NCBI GenBank assembly: GCA_004009845.1
Contig: RMBW01000007.1
Location: 248,001 to 312,000 of the forward strand
DNA: 64,000 nt
Reading direction: 5' to 3'
Source: Davidsoniella eucalypti
Lineage: Eukaryota; Ascomycota; Sordariomycetes; Microascales; Ceratocystidaceae
Made by a program: the position numbers and the translations under genes. The notes beneath the pieces were generated by a model. That model had not been told where the DNA came from. It ran no database searches and was given only the letters and a program-made list of their open reading frames with translations. This document shows, piece after piece, positions 32,809 to 45,534 of the stretch (its first letter is position 1; each line of letters begins with the position of its first letter).

Positions 32809-34810
32809 TCTTTGATAGTGGCAACAATTGCCTTGTCACTATTTGTCCAGGCAGTTGTTGCATCTGCCACAAATAGCACCTACACTTGGGCTTTTACCCA
32901 CTCGCCCAACGAGGCTTCAGCCTCTTTGCTTTGGAGCTCGAGTTCCACTGCTTTTGCGCTCCCGGTGTCAACCATTGATTGAGCCTGTGCTTGCCGGGAA
33001 GGCTTCAAACTCCTCGCCTCGGGAGACTTCGGTCTCCGCCTCCTCCGACATGGCCTCTCCAGCGGCAAGTGGATCCACAGTTTTACAGTGATTTACGTTT
33101 ATGCCGTGTCTTTACATGACCGTACCGGCAATAACGCTTTCAATGTCCACTCTGCGGATGTATTTGCTTACGGATCTGAAGACTCCGTAGCGTCTCTTTT
33201 TGCGTACTCCGGTACGCCTCTCATTAACTTCAGATCAGGTTTTTGGGCATCTGCTTGCCATCAGCTTCGATGGAACTAATGAACTCGCCGTTGATTTCAC
33301 AACCATTGATGCTGCCACCACCGCTCTGGATGTGTGGGCATTTGCCTTGGCTTCCGCCTCTCAGGGCAGTATCATGACGATGACGCCAGTTGGTTCTGTT
33401 GACTCACAGTACCATGGGTGATTCGGCGTCTCGGGCATCGCTGCCTGATGAAATACTGGTAGTGCTGGGTGTTACACCCAACACAAACAGTGACCTTGAG
33501 GACTGGAATGTCATAACTGACACCGCAGATGACTTCGAAAATGTCCCTGATCCCCTGATGATCGAATTGGTCGCAGCGTCGGTAGATGATACCACCTGGA
33601 AGTCAAAGTACATATTCTTTGACTTCCAGCACAACAGTGGGATCACTTACAGTGATTTCCATCTGGATTAGAGCCTTAAGTGCTCATCATGTGATGTGTC
33701 TGGGGCTATTGGCTTCAGCTACCGGGCTGGAAAGCGCCATGGCGGAGATTTCAAGATATCTACCAAGGGCGTAGTTGCCCAGAAGTTGTTGAGACTATAT
33801 GTCACTGGACACGCTGTCCAGGGTCTTATGGGTTCTCAGCAACTACTGGCCTTACCACCAGTGTCCTTCCAGGTGCCGGATATTGGCGCCGTATCGCTAT
33901 CCCCCAGTGACAGTATTGGCTACACAGTATCTGATATCCAGGCGTACGCTCGCCTAGACTTTGGAGGCAAGATGACGTATCTGACGGGAATGGTCTCCTA
34001 GCCCACGCTGAGCGACGCGTCTGGAAGAGTCGTGTTGGTGCCAATATCGAGGCACCTGTCTTCTCACTATACAAGCCCACAGTGTCTGGTGATTTGTATG
34101 GTGAAATGTTCGTCTACCATGCAATCCATGCTGACCTGACATTCGAATCATTATTCATTGGTGCCTCTGTATCCGCTACTATAAACTAGAAGTTCCCCCA
34201 GTTCCATCTAACGGCCGCAGCTTCATATGACGATGCTTGTGGATTGTGTGGTGGGGGGAAGTTTGGTCTTTCTGCATATCTTGACTTGGAGAATGTCATG
34301 ACTGTCGGTCTCAAGCCAAGAATCTTCGGTATGGACCTATCTTGGCTGTCATTCACCCAGTCTACTATGACCAAGGTGATTGACCTGTTGAAATTTTGTA
34401 TAGCATCCGGTCCGGAGTGCAAGAGTAGATGGTTTGACCTCAACCCTAGTCACTGGCACTCAAGATCCTTCCGTAAAAAGGATGCTCACAAGCTGTTCCG
34501 AGACTCCGACTTGACGGTCACCCATGACGTCGAGTTGCCTTTTGAGGCCGAGGATATGCCTTCGGATGTTGCAGATGATCTCTTCGACATGCTGGAGGAT
34601 GATTGGACCAAATGGTCCAAGACGTCCTCGGGTGCCATGGTTGGCCGTCTGGTTGACATGGTCGCCAAGCGGGAGTGGCTCCGCGGCACGGTCAAGGAGC
34701 CTTTCAACCCAGTCAAGGATGACTGGATATTGACCACTCCCCAAAAGGATGAGATGCTCCGTCAGCATCCGGAGTATCAGGAGGAATTTGATGAATGGGA
34801 GCTTGAGTAA
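32809..34810 (+). pseudogene. Decayed secreted-protein gene, copy 3 (family X), with intact C-terminal part
   Basis: The most complete copy. The leader (ATIALSLFVQAVVASAT) lacks its start: TTG stands where copy 1 has ATG. An in-frame TGA near 32980 is shared with copy 1. A one-base shift lies near 33228, a TGA replaces a Trp codon at 33418-33420, and further shifts and stops follow, including TAG for Trp near 34186. From 34196 to the stop at 34808-34810 the frame is open. This part includes FGLSAYLDLENVMTVGLKP, a Cys in PECKSRWFDLNP, and an acidic C-terminus ending DEWELE. The whole is about 640 residues long if read through the lesions. No function is assigned, and some 'lesions' could be unrecognised introns. 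Confidence 0.7.
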
Positions 34811-36268
34811 GCTCTCCCCCGTTATCAGGTTCAAAATGTTGGCATTCAGAGCTTGAGCTTGCTGACTCTCAATATCAATATTCCTCCCAACCCTATTTGT
34901 GTAGAAGGATTCCATTTAGCTAGAGCTTGAGCTTACTCGCTCTAGATGGTAGCATATCTTCTAGCCCTTTCCTTGTTTTTTTCTTTCTTTTTTGTCATTT
35001 AAGTTGATCAAATTTAATCCGAGATGTCAGGTTCTAATAGAGTGGTTTAATGTTTGTTACACCTGTTCGGTTCCCTCTGTTTGTTGTGGCTTTATTTAGT
35101 TTGATATTTTTGCTATATTGACTATTGAATGAATAAACATCCTTTTAAATGTGATGCTATATAAAGCCAAAGTTACACTTTGTTCCAATATCTCCTTTTT
35201 TAAAATCAATGGAATGGACAGCTTCCATATATTGAGTACCAAAGAAGACCATAAATATACCAAGCTGTTGCCATAGTATGCCCTAATACTCCGGTGAAAG
35301 GCCTATTGCACATGATAAAAAGGTTCGTTCTCCCTCAACTCACATACAAATCATTATATTCTCCTTATACATAAACTTCGAGTAGCACAGAGATCGAAGC
35401 TGCTATTGAAATTCGCTCACAGGGCGGTACTACCGGCATAAAACAGCTCGACCCTTGTTCATTACACATCTTCTCTTTGAAGGGATAATCTATGAAAACA
35501 CTTAACACACAAATGTAGATGCTCTATCGTGTCAATTCCCTACCTCTAATATAGAGAGTGGGGGACATCAAAGCTAAAGGTGAGTGGGTGTGGTTTTACA
35601 CATTCACAAAATGTCTCTACTGGGACCTCCGGGACATTTTCTTTTTTTACGTCAACTTCTGTTAAGTTTTAGATTTGGTTTTCTATCGAGTCACCAAACC
35701 AGCACCGGGTAGATAATACAGTAATTTTCGTAGATGTTCAGTACGACGCTCTAACCAACTGAGCTAAGCGAGCTTAAATCATGTCAAAGTCTTAGTGAAT
35801 CCAGTTTTTGGTGGACGGTATCGAGGAGGTAAGGATCTGAATACATTTGCTGACCGCTCGGAATATGCCGTCGTATTTCTGTGAGATACCGACGGGTAGA
35901 GAGGTAAAAGAGTCCTAAAAAATAAAAATAAAAGTCTTAAGTGATTCACACAAATGATAGATACAGTCAAGTCATCGAAAATAACACTAGTCGACTGCTT
36001 CCATTGGGAACATGTTGTCGTATTGCTACGAAACAATAGCTAGTCGATATTGAATAATAAGTTGAAGTCATGTTCTAGGTAGGGAAAACAAGAAGTGAAG
36101 GAAAGTGGACAAAGTATATACCGAACACTATTGTGTATGTATTAAGTAAACTAAGAAAATGAAAAAAAAAACTAAAACAATGGAATAAGGCGCTAGTTAA
36201 ACAAATTGAGCAGATGAATTGATACTAGTTAGGGCTATCATCAATGCAAATGTGGTTGATGATTGTAT
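34811..36268. other. Intergenic, no gene seen
   Basis: About 1.45 kb without convincing coding frames. It contains the tRNA-like half at 35737-35773. From about 36150 it resembles the protease 3' flank (AATAAGGCGCTAG near 36185), which gives the left limit of the copy 5 unit. The longer 3' flank with an adenylyltransferase relic seen beside copies 1, 2 and 6 is absent here. Confidence 0.4.
35737..35773 (-). tRNA. tRNA-like 5' half (box A), not a complete tRNA
   Basis: The minus strand reads GCTCGCTTAGCTCAGTTGGT then TAGAGCGTCGTACTGA, a well-formed D-arm and box A. The anticodon arm is only partly present, and no T-arm follows within 80 bp. It is similar to the fragment at 23231-23268 but in unrelated surroundings. 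Confidence 0.5.
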
Positions 36269-39200
36269 CTATGGTTGATATTTACCAATAGTAACAATGG
36301 GAGTATCAAGTACCTGCCAGTCTGAGCTAACACTGGGGTCACCAAAGGGACGCAGGGCAGCAAATCTCATGCTGTATGTTGAGTTAGTTATGATGTATAT
36401 CTTAGAAAGGTTAGTGCTAATGGGCAGGAACAACTTACGAGTAGGAGCCGGGCGCAATATAGCTACCATTAGTTAAACGCCCAAACCACCAGTAGTCTCT
36501 GTCACCTTCAAAACCCGTGCCGACACGGCTGGACCGGGATAAGTGGTACAATGGGAAATCTTCTAGGTTATTTTCATCGGAACGGCGATCATCAAAATAT
36601 TTTAAGCCATTTTCAGTATCACCAAAATAAGACACAGAACCAACATATCCATTGCTACCAATGACAGGTGGATAGGACCAATCTCTGACTTCGTCATAAT
36701 TGGAGGTAAAGATATCCCATCGCATCTCAGCTGTGCCCCATGCCAGATTTGTCTTGATTCTGGGAAAGCTTTGTTCCCAGACATCCAGATTGAAATTGAA
36801 GGTAGGCTTCTCAGACAAAAGGTCCGAATACTCGATCCCATTGGTTGCTCTAGGGAATCCTTTTCGAAAGATATCAGGTAAGGTAGTTTTGAGATCGCAT
36901 CCTACACCATGATAGATGACAGAAAGGGACTCGCTGAGGGTAGACTGTATAATAATCTTTCCACTGTAGACAGGTAGGGCAGCAGAGTTCCAGTCTAGAT
37001 CCTTAGGGTTCTCAAAGTCAACCAAGATTACCTTCTTTTCACCAGGAGCTAGCGTGACAGGTTCAGGCAAGTGAACAACAGGTATTAAATCTATTGGCTC
37101 AAGTTCCCGAGTAAGCTTTATGTGAGGGTCAGTATCAATATCACCCAGAGCTTCGTAGCCAGCAGCAGGTTGAAGAATGAAGTTGTATGTGACAGATGTC
37201 TTGCTTCCGTTGAGCAGAGTGATTTTTTGCTTGCCGTTGAAGTGGGCAGTATCATTAAGGGTAATCTTGGCTGAGTCGACTTCAGTGGTGTAGTCTAAAA
37301 CCTTGATGGCATCAATGAAACCACCACCTACATGACTTGGTGGGTCATATACTCCAGATGGGGCACCTTCCCATGCAAGGCTGCTACCAGAAGCAATGAT
37401 ACGCTGTGTCAAGCGCTTTGCCAGGTCTTTACCGTAGCTCCGGCGGCCACCATGCTCGGAGATGAATAAAGCAGCAACACCAGCAATGTATGGAGATGCC
37501 ATTGATGTACCCGAATGTGTAACCCAGCCACTATGAAGATCAGTAGAGAAGATTCCACCACCAGGCGCTGCAATTTCGGGTTTGATATTGAGATCGTATA
37601 GGGACCCCCAGGACGTAAATTCTGAAGTGCGAACACCATCAGGGGTGTTTAAAGTCACTCGGTTCGGGACACCTGATTTGAAAGTAGCATTTACCTCCTT
37701 TCCTTCTTTAATAGCATCTATAATCTTCATGGCAGTATCATAGGAGATCATGCCGAGACGTTGGAATTTCCAGGAGTCCACAGGAGCAGCTAGGGGCATG
37801 TCTTTTCTATCGTAGGCAAAAACCTGTTGGGCCCCCACAGCTGCTAAGTTCTCCTGCTTTGTTCGGAGAGGACAGCTGCCGACACTGACTAGAGCAATCT
37901 TTCCAGTGAAGTATGGATCGGAGCCTGGAGGGAAAGGTTTGCAAGCATCATCGGGGTTAAAATACGGCGATACAGGCAAGATAGGCCACTCAATATCTGT
38001 TGGGAAGACACCCTTTCCTTGAACATACCCGTCGGTGATAGTCTCTTCACCTAGTCTGAGAGTATAGGAAAATCCCGGAATCACGTCGGATTCAGTTGAA
38101 GCAACAGTGATGATAGATTTTCCCGACGAGCCGGTCCCTGCATAGAAAGGGCCACTAGCACCGAAGTTTCCACTGGGGAAAGTGATGACTACACCATCAT
38201 CGGCAATGCGGGATACAACCTCAGCTAGGACGTTCTCTGACCAGCCATTAGGTAGATTAATGGAAATGTTGATGACGTCCATCTGGCAAAATGTGTTAGT
38301 AAACTTGTATAAGGGTGCTGTATTTGGGGGAGTTACTTACACCTTCGTGATAAGCTAGCAGGACAGCCTTGACTAGAATCTCAATTGTGGTTCTCTGGCC
38401 AACTGAGATCACTTTGTACCCATAAAGCTTAGCTTCAGGGGCAACTCCTTTAAACCAATCTCCATCGCCACCAATGATACCAGCAATCTGTGTACCATGG
38501 CCAGTAGCATCCATGGGATCGTACCTGGAATTGCCTTTGGCTAGAAAATTAGACAATAGATCTTGGACAAAGTTATGACCACCGGCAACCTTGCACTTTT
38601 TACAAAGTCGACCACCAAGCTATCATCAACATATGTTAGTACCTATATACTTATGTGACATAGAAGAGGGCATAATACTTACAGCAGGATGGGTATATGA
38701 GATGCCAGTGTCAATGATACCGACCTTGACACCCTTTCCCTTGATTCCACGCTTGTGTAGAGCATCGACATGTGTGCTTCGATGGGCTTCATAAATATAA
38801 TTTTCTTTTGGCTTGGATTTCCACTTGAAAATCTTGGACATGCCTTTTGCCTTTGGTTCTTCTTTATCTAGTTGAATGACCTCATTGCGCCAAACATTGA
38901 TGACACCATGCATATTCTTCAAGCTTTTGACAGTGTGCGAGTCGGTTTCAACACTGACACCACTGAATATTGGGCTGTCGAATGTTTCGACAACAGTAAT
39001 GTCTTCTGCACCATCGAGGCTTTCAGATAGTCCACGACGAAGCAAAGACTCCTGTTTTCATAGTGTTAATGCAATCTATCTGTTGGCTTTCATGAAGAGA
39101 TTTTAACTTACATGACTGAATTCAACAATGTACCGAGGGGTGTCCTCAAAGGTCAACTCAGTGCCTTCAGCTATCTCATGCTGTTCGCCCTCCAACTCGT

Positions 39201-39321
39201 TTTGTAGAACAGGCTGGACTGACTCAAACTCATCACGGGCTTCGGGCTGTAGATATGGTTTGATGACAGCAGCCTGGACAAGTACTGGTAGGGCTAAGAC
39301 GGATATGGCGTAGAACCGCAT
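36269..39321 (-). CDS. Secreted subtilisin-like serine protease, copy 5 (subgroup I, mosaic linker)
   Basis: Exons 39321-39112, 39051-38683, 38619-38341, 38282-36439 and 36371-36269 give 934 residues. The triad is Asp184 (GIIDTG), His234 (HGTQIAG) and Ser546 (GTSMASP). Although subgroup I elsewhere, its linker FKWKSKPKENYIYEAHR is the short subgroup II type, fused to a subgroup I end: the reciprocal of the exchange seen in copy 3. Exon 2 begins ESLLRRGLSES instead of ESLVGRELSES. One Asp is missing in PTDIEWP, where the others have PTDDIEWP. The C-terminus ends TIGKYQP. Confidence 0.95.
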
Positions 39322-40708
39322 GGTGTGTAGTACTGGTAGATCGATGGTTGCTAGAAGGTGTTTGGGCAGTTTCTTCAGCAACAATTAATGCTAAAAGGTG
39401 ATGCAAAGCTCTTCAAGGCAATGTAGAAGATATTGCAAAACTCTCTTGAGCAGCAGGAGTTGCTAGAAGACACTGTTACAACCCTCCAAAGCAGTGATGC
39501 TGAGTGAAAGAGGACATTGAGCATGCAAGTATAGTCTCCACTAACCTATATATAAACATTTTTACATTTTCATGTATTACATATATAGTATAGTATAATT
39601 GACTTGCGATTAGGAAAAGATTATATAAGTCCAGAACTTGCATGGAACCCATGTCTTCTTCTCTCATTAGTCGACCCTTGCTCGTATTCCACCATTCTAA
39701 ATACATACACTATTAGATCAGTTTCATACCTTATCTAACTATGGAACGTATCGTGCTGATGAAGCGGATAGTTAATAGGGATCCTTGTCACTATATTTGA
39801 GTTGCCCGTCAGAACTTTAGGGTTAGAAGCTGAAATTTGCGCTTTTTCTGATTTCATGACAACTGACAATCTCACACTAATCCAAGAAACTCCATCTTTG
39901 ATGCATTCCCAGTTTATGTTTCGCCAAGGTTGAGGAGTATGGCATCGGCAAAGGCATTATATCCAACGAAATCTTGAAATAGCTGGGTTACTTATGTTCT
40001 AGATCTTGCTGGGGCTAAGTTTATCTTAATATTCGACCCAAAAACATCGCCAATTGCACGAGGAAGCTATGAAGAATTCGGTGCACAATACCTATGGCGA
40101 TACAAATATGTAATTTGAGTCTATGGCCAAGAATATTATCGCAACGATTACTTGTGATCAAGTTATATTGTGATTACGATTCTCACATGATAATTAGTAT
40201 CATGATCGTTGAATTCATACCATGGTTTCTTGCCTGTATGTAATGTCGATGAATCAGAAAGACGTATGATATCGTTAGTCGGTATCTAAAATCTAGTCTT
40301 GGCATGGATGAGATGAGATCTAAATATAGATGCAATAATATTTATGGAGACGATATCAGCTGTATCTATATGGAGATTAGATCGACTATCAGTGTCTACT
40401 AATAACACATAGCTAACAACTGTGATGATGTTGTTTAATAATAAATTTGGAAATATGTTTGAATTATCCACCTTTTGGTACAAGCAAAGGAAAACTTCGG
40501 ATTCAAGAAATGTTGAGTTTAGTCGATATATCAGCCAGACTTGGCCCGCAGTGCTCTACTATGGTCATATAGGGAAGGAATGAATGTTGTTATATTTCAC
40601 ACTATAATCTAACTTTACTCATTGGGTTTTGTTTTTTGTTCTTTGCTCTGCCAACACATTCTAGGTCAGGTCTTCATTCTAAGATTACCTAACAAATATC
40701 AATATACA
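39322..40708. repeat. Upstream spacer of protease copy 5 (duplicated), with LINE empty site
   Basis: Matches 6.0-7.34 kb and then 9.46-9.62 kb, that is, the spacer without the LINE inserted there. The empty target CGCAGTGCTCT is at 40547-40557. A TATA-like CCTATATATAAAC is at about 39548. No gene is seen. Confidence 0.75.
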
Positions 40709-41007
40709 GGCACAAATACATGTTGTAGTGCTACTAATCATATTAGCGAAATCCATCGCCCTTACTGCTATTGCCCAAACAGATATCAGTCCCATCATGT
40801 CCTATTACCCCCCGAACGTACACCTTGAACACCTTGAACACCTTGAATAGATGCCATTGCTTCTTTGTGAGATCGTAGTTCACAGCTTGCCTACCCAAAT
40901 AGGTTTCTATTCAGATAACTAATGCATCCATTCTTTGCTGTATGGGACTATGACGCTGCTATCACGGAAATTCACTATGAGATACTCAGCAGTCTTCTTG
41001 ATAGATG
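40709..41007 (-). pseudogene. 3' fragment of phosphopantetheine adenylyltransferase gene (relic C)
   Basis: Aligns with the last part of the intact gene through CCATTGCTTCTTTGTGAGAT, TTCACAGCTTGCCTACCC, TATGACGCTGCTATCACG and ACTCAGCAGTCTTCTTGA. It has a small tandem repeat of CACCTTGAA (near 40820-40850) that relics A and B lack. Every frame is broken. It lies between protease copies 5 and 6, as relic B lies between copies 1 and 2. Confidence 0.85.
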
Positions 41008-41753
41008 TATGAAGGCTCAAAGTATATCACAACAAAAACTACGTTCGAGAGCTATTTCCGGATCCAATTCACAAAATAAACCGTTGCACGCAAGCACCGG
41101 GTGAACTTGCTGGGGAAGTAATATGGGGGACAATCACAATCGGGAGTAGAACGTAATCATGGAGGGCGTTGCTGTCGATATCTCGTATGTCACTGAAAGA
41201 CATAGTGTAACAGACAGCAACAGCTACACCAGAAAAAGGGAACATCCGCGTAATGCTCTGGAGATACGACTACCGTATGCAAAGCGGTGGTGGCTTTTCA
41301 GACTAAATAAGATGCTGGTTCTATAAGCAAAATAAAACAAGTAGCTACAAAGTCTATGTACATTAAAACCCGCAAACGCGCCCTCGGGCTGCACTGGACA
41401 GAAAGGTGCCCTTGGTTTCACAACTAGACCGTAATATGAAAGTCACGAGAGACGCTCAAATCTATATGTACCTACAACTACTGACTGCTTAAAAGTAATT
41501 TAGGTGGACAACATCAGCCAACCACTTCCACCCAAAAGATGCTGTTGCTTTGCTATCAAAAAACAGTTCACATTTAAGAATGACGTGTAACTAACTTTTT
41601 GAGTTTGGAAAAGAATTGTATATGAAGCAAACTAAGAAATATAAAAAAGAAGTAATAAAATAAGGCGCTAGCTAAACATGACTAATATGAGTTGCAATAA
41701 TAAGCAGTCATGTAACTTGCTTCTATTGATGCAAGAAAGTCAGACTGTCTGAT
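41008..41753. repeat. Duplicated 3' flank of protease copy 6
   Basis: Nearly identical to 9.89-10.65 kb. Begins just after the adenylyltransferase relic and runs to the protease stop. No gene is seen. Confidence 0.75.
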
Positions 41754-44700
41754 CTATGGTTTATATTCACCAATAGTAACAATCGGAGTATCAAGTACCT
41801 GCCAGTCTGAGCTAACACTGGGGTCACCAAAGGGACGCAGGGCAGCAAATCTCATGCTGCACGTTGAGTTAGTTATGGTATATATCTTAGGAAGATTAGT
41901 GCTAGTGGGCAGAAACAACTTACGAGTATGAGCCGGGCGCAATATAGCTACCATTAGTTAAGCGTCCAAACCACCAGAAGTCGCTATCACCTTCATCACC
42001 CTTGCCGACATAGGCAGACCGGGATATATAAGATATAGGGAAGTTTAAAGTATCATTCTTATCTGAATGGAGTTCATCAAAGAACCAAGCACCGTTGATT
42101 GGTGACCTCCAGTATGCCACAGAACCTACATATCCATTGCTGCCCTCGACAGGTGGGTAAGCCCAGTCTCTGGCTTCATCATAGTCAGGGGTAAATATAT
42201 CCCATCGAAGCTCAAGTGTACCCCAAGCTAGATTTGTCTTCATTCTGGGGAAGCTTTGAGCGAATACGCTCGTATTGAAGTTGAACTCAGGCTTTTCAGA
42301 CAACAGATCCATTGACCCGTGTCCATTGGTAGCTTTAGGGAATCCTTTGCGAAAGACACTGGGGAAGGTAGTGTTGAGATCACATCCTACGCCATGATAG
42401 ATGACAGAAAGAGATTCGCTGAGGTTAGACTGGATAATAATCTTTCCACTGTAGACAGGTAAGGCAGCAGAGTTCCAGCCTAGATCCTTAGGATTCTCAA
42501 AGTCAACAAAGATTACCTTTTCTTCACCAGGAGCTAGCATGACAGGTTCAGGCAAGTGAACAACAGGTATTAAATCTATTGGCTCAATTTCCTGACTAGG
42601 CTTTATGTGAGGGTCAGTATCAATATCACCCAGAGCTTCGTAGCCAGCAGCAGGTTGAAGAATGAAGTTGTATATGACAGATGTCTTGCTTCCGTTGAGC
42701 AGAGTGATTTTTTGCTTGCCGTTGAAGTGGACAGTGTCATTGAGGATCATCTTGGCCGAGTCGACTTCAGTGGTGTAGTCTAAAACCTTGATGGCATCAA
42801 TGAAACCACCGCCTACATGACTTGGTGGGTCATATACTTCAGATGGGGCACCTTCCCATGAAAGGCTTCTACCAGAAGCAATGATACGTTGTGTCAGACG
42901 CTTTGTGAAGTTACGTCCATAAACCGATCTTCCACCATGCTCTGAAATGAATAGAGCAGCAACACCAGCAATGTATGGAGAAGCTAGAGATGTTCCTGAC
43001 TCTATAACCCAGTCACTAGCAAGATGGGTAGTGATGATTCTACCACCAGGTGCAGAAATTTCAGGTTTGATATCAAGGTCGTTTGGGGAGCCCCATGATG
43101 TAAACTCTGAAGCACGAAGACCTATATTGGTGGGCAGATTGACTCGGTTTGGGACACCTGATTTGAAAGTAGCGTTCACTTGCTTTCCTACTTTGACAGC
43201 GTCCAAGATCTTCATGGCAGTGTCATAGGAAATCATACTGACGTTAGAATATTTCCAAACTTCTGTAGGGGTAGTTAAGGGTTTGTTTTTGTCATCATAG
43301 GCAAAAACCTTTTGGGCTCCCATGTAAAACAGATTAATCTGTTTTGTTTTGAGGGTACAACCACCGACACTGACTAGGGCAATCTTCCCAGTAAAGTTTG
43401 GTTCTGAGTCTTGGGGAGTGAGTTCACAGGCATCATCAGGATTGAAGCCATCCAATGATACAGGCATGATAGGCCATTCAATGTCATCTTTTTGGAAAGC
43501 GTGTTCCTCGGGAACATATCCATCTATAATGGTTTCCTCACCAAGTTTAAGAGTATAGGAAAGGCCAGGGATCACATCAGAATCAGTTGAAGCAACGGCA
43601 ATGACGGATCTTCCTGATGATCCATTGTCAGCATAAAAAGGGCCTACAGCATGAGAATTTCCAACAGGGATCGTGACGACTACGCCCTCTTCGGCAATTC
43701 GAGATAGAATCTCAGCCACGGAGTTCTTTGGCCAGCCAGAGGGATGACCTATAGAGACGTTGATGACATCCATCTGTTTGAAATACATTAGTAAATTTGT
43801 GTATGTGTGTTGGGTAGACCTACTTCACGTACATTATCGGAATAAGCTGATAAAGCAGCTCTGATTATAAGATCAGAGGTAGTTTGATGGCCGAGGGATA
43901 TGATCTTATATCCATAAAGCTTAGCTTCAGGTGCAACTCCTTGGAACCAATCTGTATCACCACCAATGACACCAGCAACATGTGTACCATGGCCATTATA
44001 ATCCATGGGATCGTGGATGGAAGCGCCTCTGGATAGAAAATCAGAAAATAGATCTTGCACAAGGTTATGACCACCAGCTACCTTGCACTTTTTGCAAAGT
44101 CGACCACCAAGCTACCACCGACATATGTTAGTACTTATCTCCTTATATAATATAGAAGAGGGCATAATACTTACAGCAGGATGGGTGTATGAGATGCCAG
44201 TGTCGACGATACCGATCTTGACACCCTTTCCCTTGATTCCACGCTTGTGTAGAGCATCGACGTGTGTGCTTCGATGGGCTTCAAAAATAAACTTTTCTTT
44301 TGGCTTGGATTTCCACTTGAAAATTTTGGATATGCCTTTTGCCTTTGGTTCTTCTTTATCTAATCGAATGACCTCATTGGGCCAAACATTGATGACACCA
44401 TGCATATTCTTCAAGCTTTCAATGGTGTGTGATTCAGTGTCGACACTAACCCCAGTGAAGATTGGGCTTTCAAAGGTATCAACAACTGTAATGTCCTCAT
44501 TATCATCAAAGCTTTCAGAGAGATCACGGCCTACCAAAGACTCCTGTTCTCATAATGTTAATGTGATTTATTTCTCAGTGTTTATGAAGAAATCTTAACT
44601 TACATGACTGAGTTCGACGATGTACTTTGGGAAGTCTTCCAAGATTGACTCGGTGTCACCAGTGATCTCTTGTGAGACATCGAGCTCATCTTGTAGAACA

Positions 44701-44810
44701 GGCTGTACAGCCTCAAACTCATCGCGTGCTTCGGACTGTATATATGGTTTAATGACATCAGCCCAGACAAACACCGGCAAGGCCAAGATAGAGATGGTGT
44801 AAAAACGCAT
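41754..44810 (-). CDS. Secreted subtilisin-like serine protease, copy 6 (subgroup II)
   Basis: Exons 44810-44604, 44543-44175, 44111-43833, 43773-41924 and 41856-41754 give 935 residues; exon 1 is one codon shorter than in the others (DVSQEITG against DASQQEITG). Asp183 (GIVDTG), His233 (HGTHVAGVIGG) and Ser547 (GTSLASP) are in place. The stretch from about residue 570 to 850 matches copy 2 almost residue for residue. Intron 2 ends GGTGGTAG where the others have GATGATAG. The C-terminus ends TIGEYKP. It is the block-duplication partner of copy 2. Confidence 0.95.
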
Positions 44811-45534
44811 GGTAAGGTTGATTGATGATTGCTAGAAGGTGGATGAACACTTTCTTTCGATAGAAATTGCAATACTCTCGTGTGCAGCGATAGTTGCTAA
44901 AATATGTTGTAGCAGAAAAAAGAACATATCACACGCTAGAAAACGGGTATCTACCGTCTTATGTATAAATTATATATATCGTTCCTAAGCATAGATTCTT
45001 TATACATGTCCTCACCGAGAAAAGTAGAATCAGCCCATAGCTTGTTCTCTACTCACTCGAACCGTGCTTATATGCAAGTATTTTAAATACAGAGATCTGT
45101 CTCATCTAAGATCCATTTTTGGTCATGGCATTATTCCAATTCGACAAATATATGTCATACATGTAGTCAAAAGTAGTTAAAAGAGCATAGTTTTGGGCCT
45201 AGTAAAAGCTAGGGCTTGTCACGAAATTTCACTCGCTGCTGATATTCCAAAGTTAGCGGCTGAAAATTTTGTCCTTTGTAATTTAATTACCAACTAGTTA
45301 GCAAGAAGATATGTATGAAAATAACTACTGTACATTTAAAATGAATAAAACAAAATTCTTAATGAAGGAAACTCCGTGTTCAATGCATTTTCTAATTTGC
45401 ATATGTGGTCATGGTGTGTGGCATGGACATTGGCACTGCCGACAGTCTAAATTTCGTATTAGTTGGACTATTTAAGCTTCATACTAGGGTCAATGCCCAT
45501 GTTTAGTTTGAAGTATTTATAAGGTGCACACACA
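44811..45534. repeat. Upstream spacer of protease copy 6 (duplicated)
   Basis: Matches the flanks of copies 2 and 3. It includes the uninterrupted target GCCGACAGTCTAAATTTCG near 45440. It also keeps a stretch near 45330-45390 (AACTCCGTGTTCAATGCATT) that is deleted in the copy 2 and 3 flanks but present near copy 7 at about 53120. No gene is seen. Confidence 0.65.

Noticed and set aside
33404..33646. Minus-strand open frames of 80 residues antisense to family X copies 2 and 3
   Set aside because: They are mirror images of the decayed coding sequence on the plus strand and are conserved only because that sequence is duplicated.
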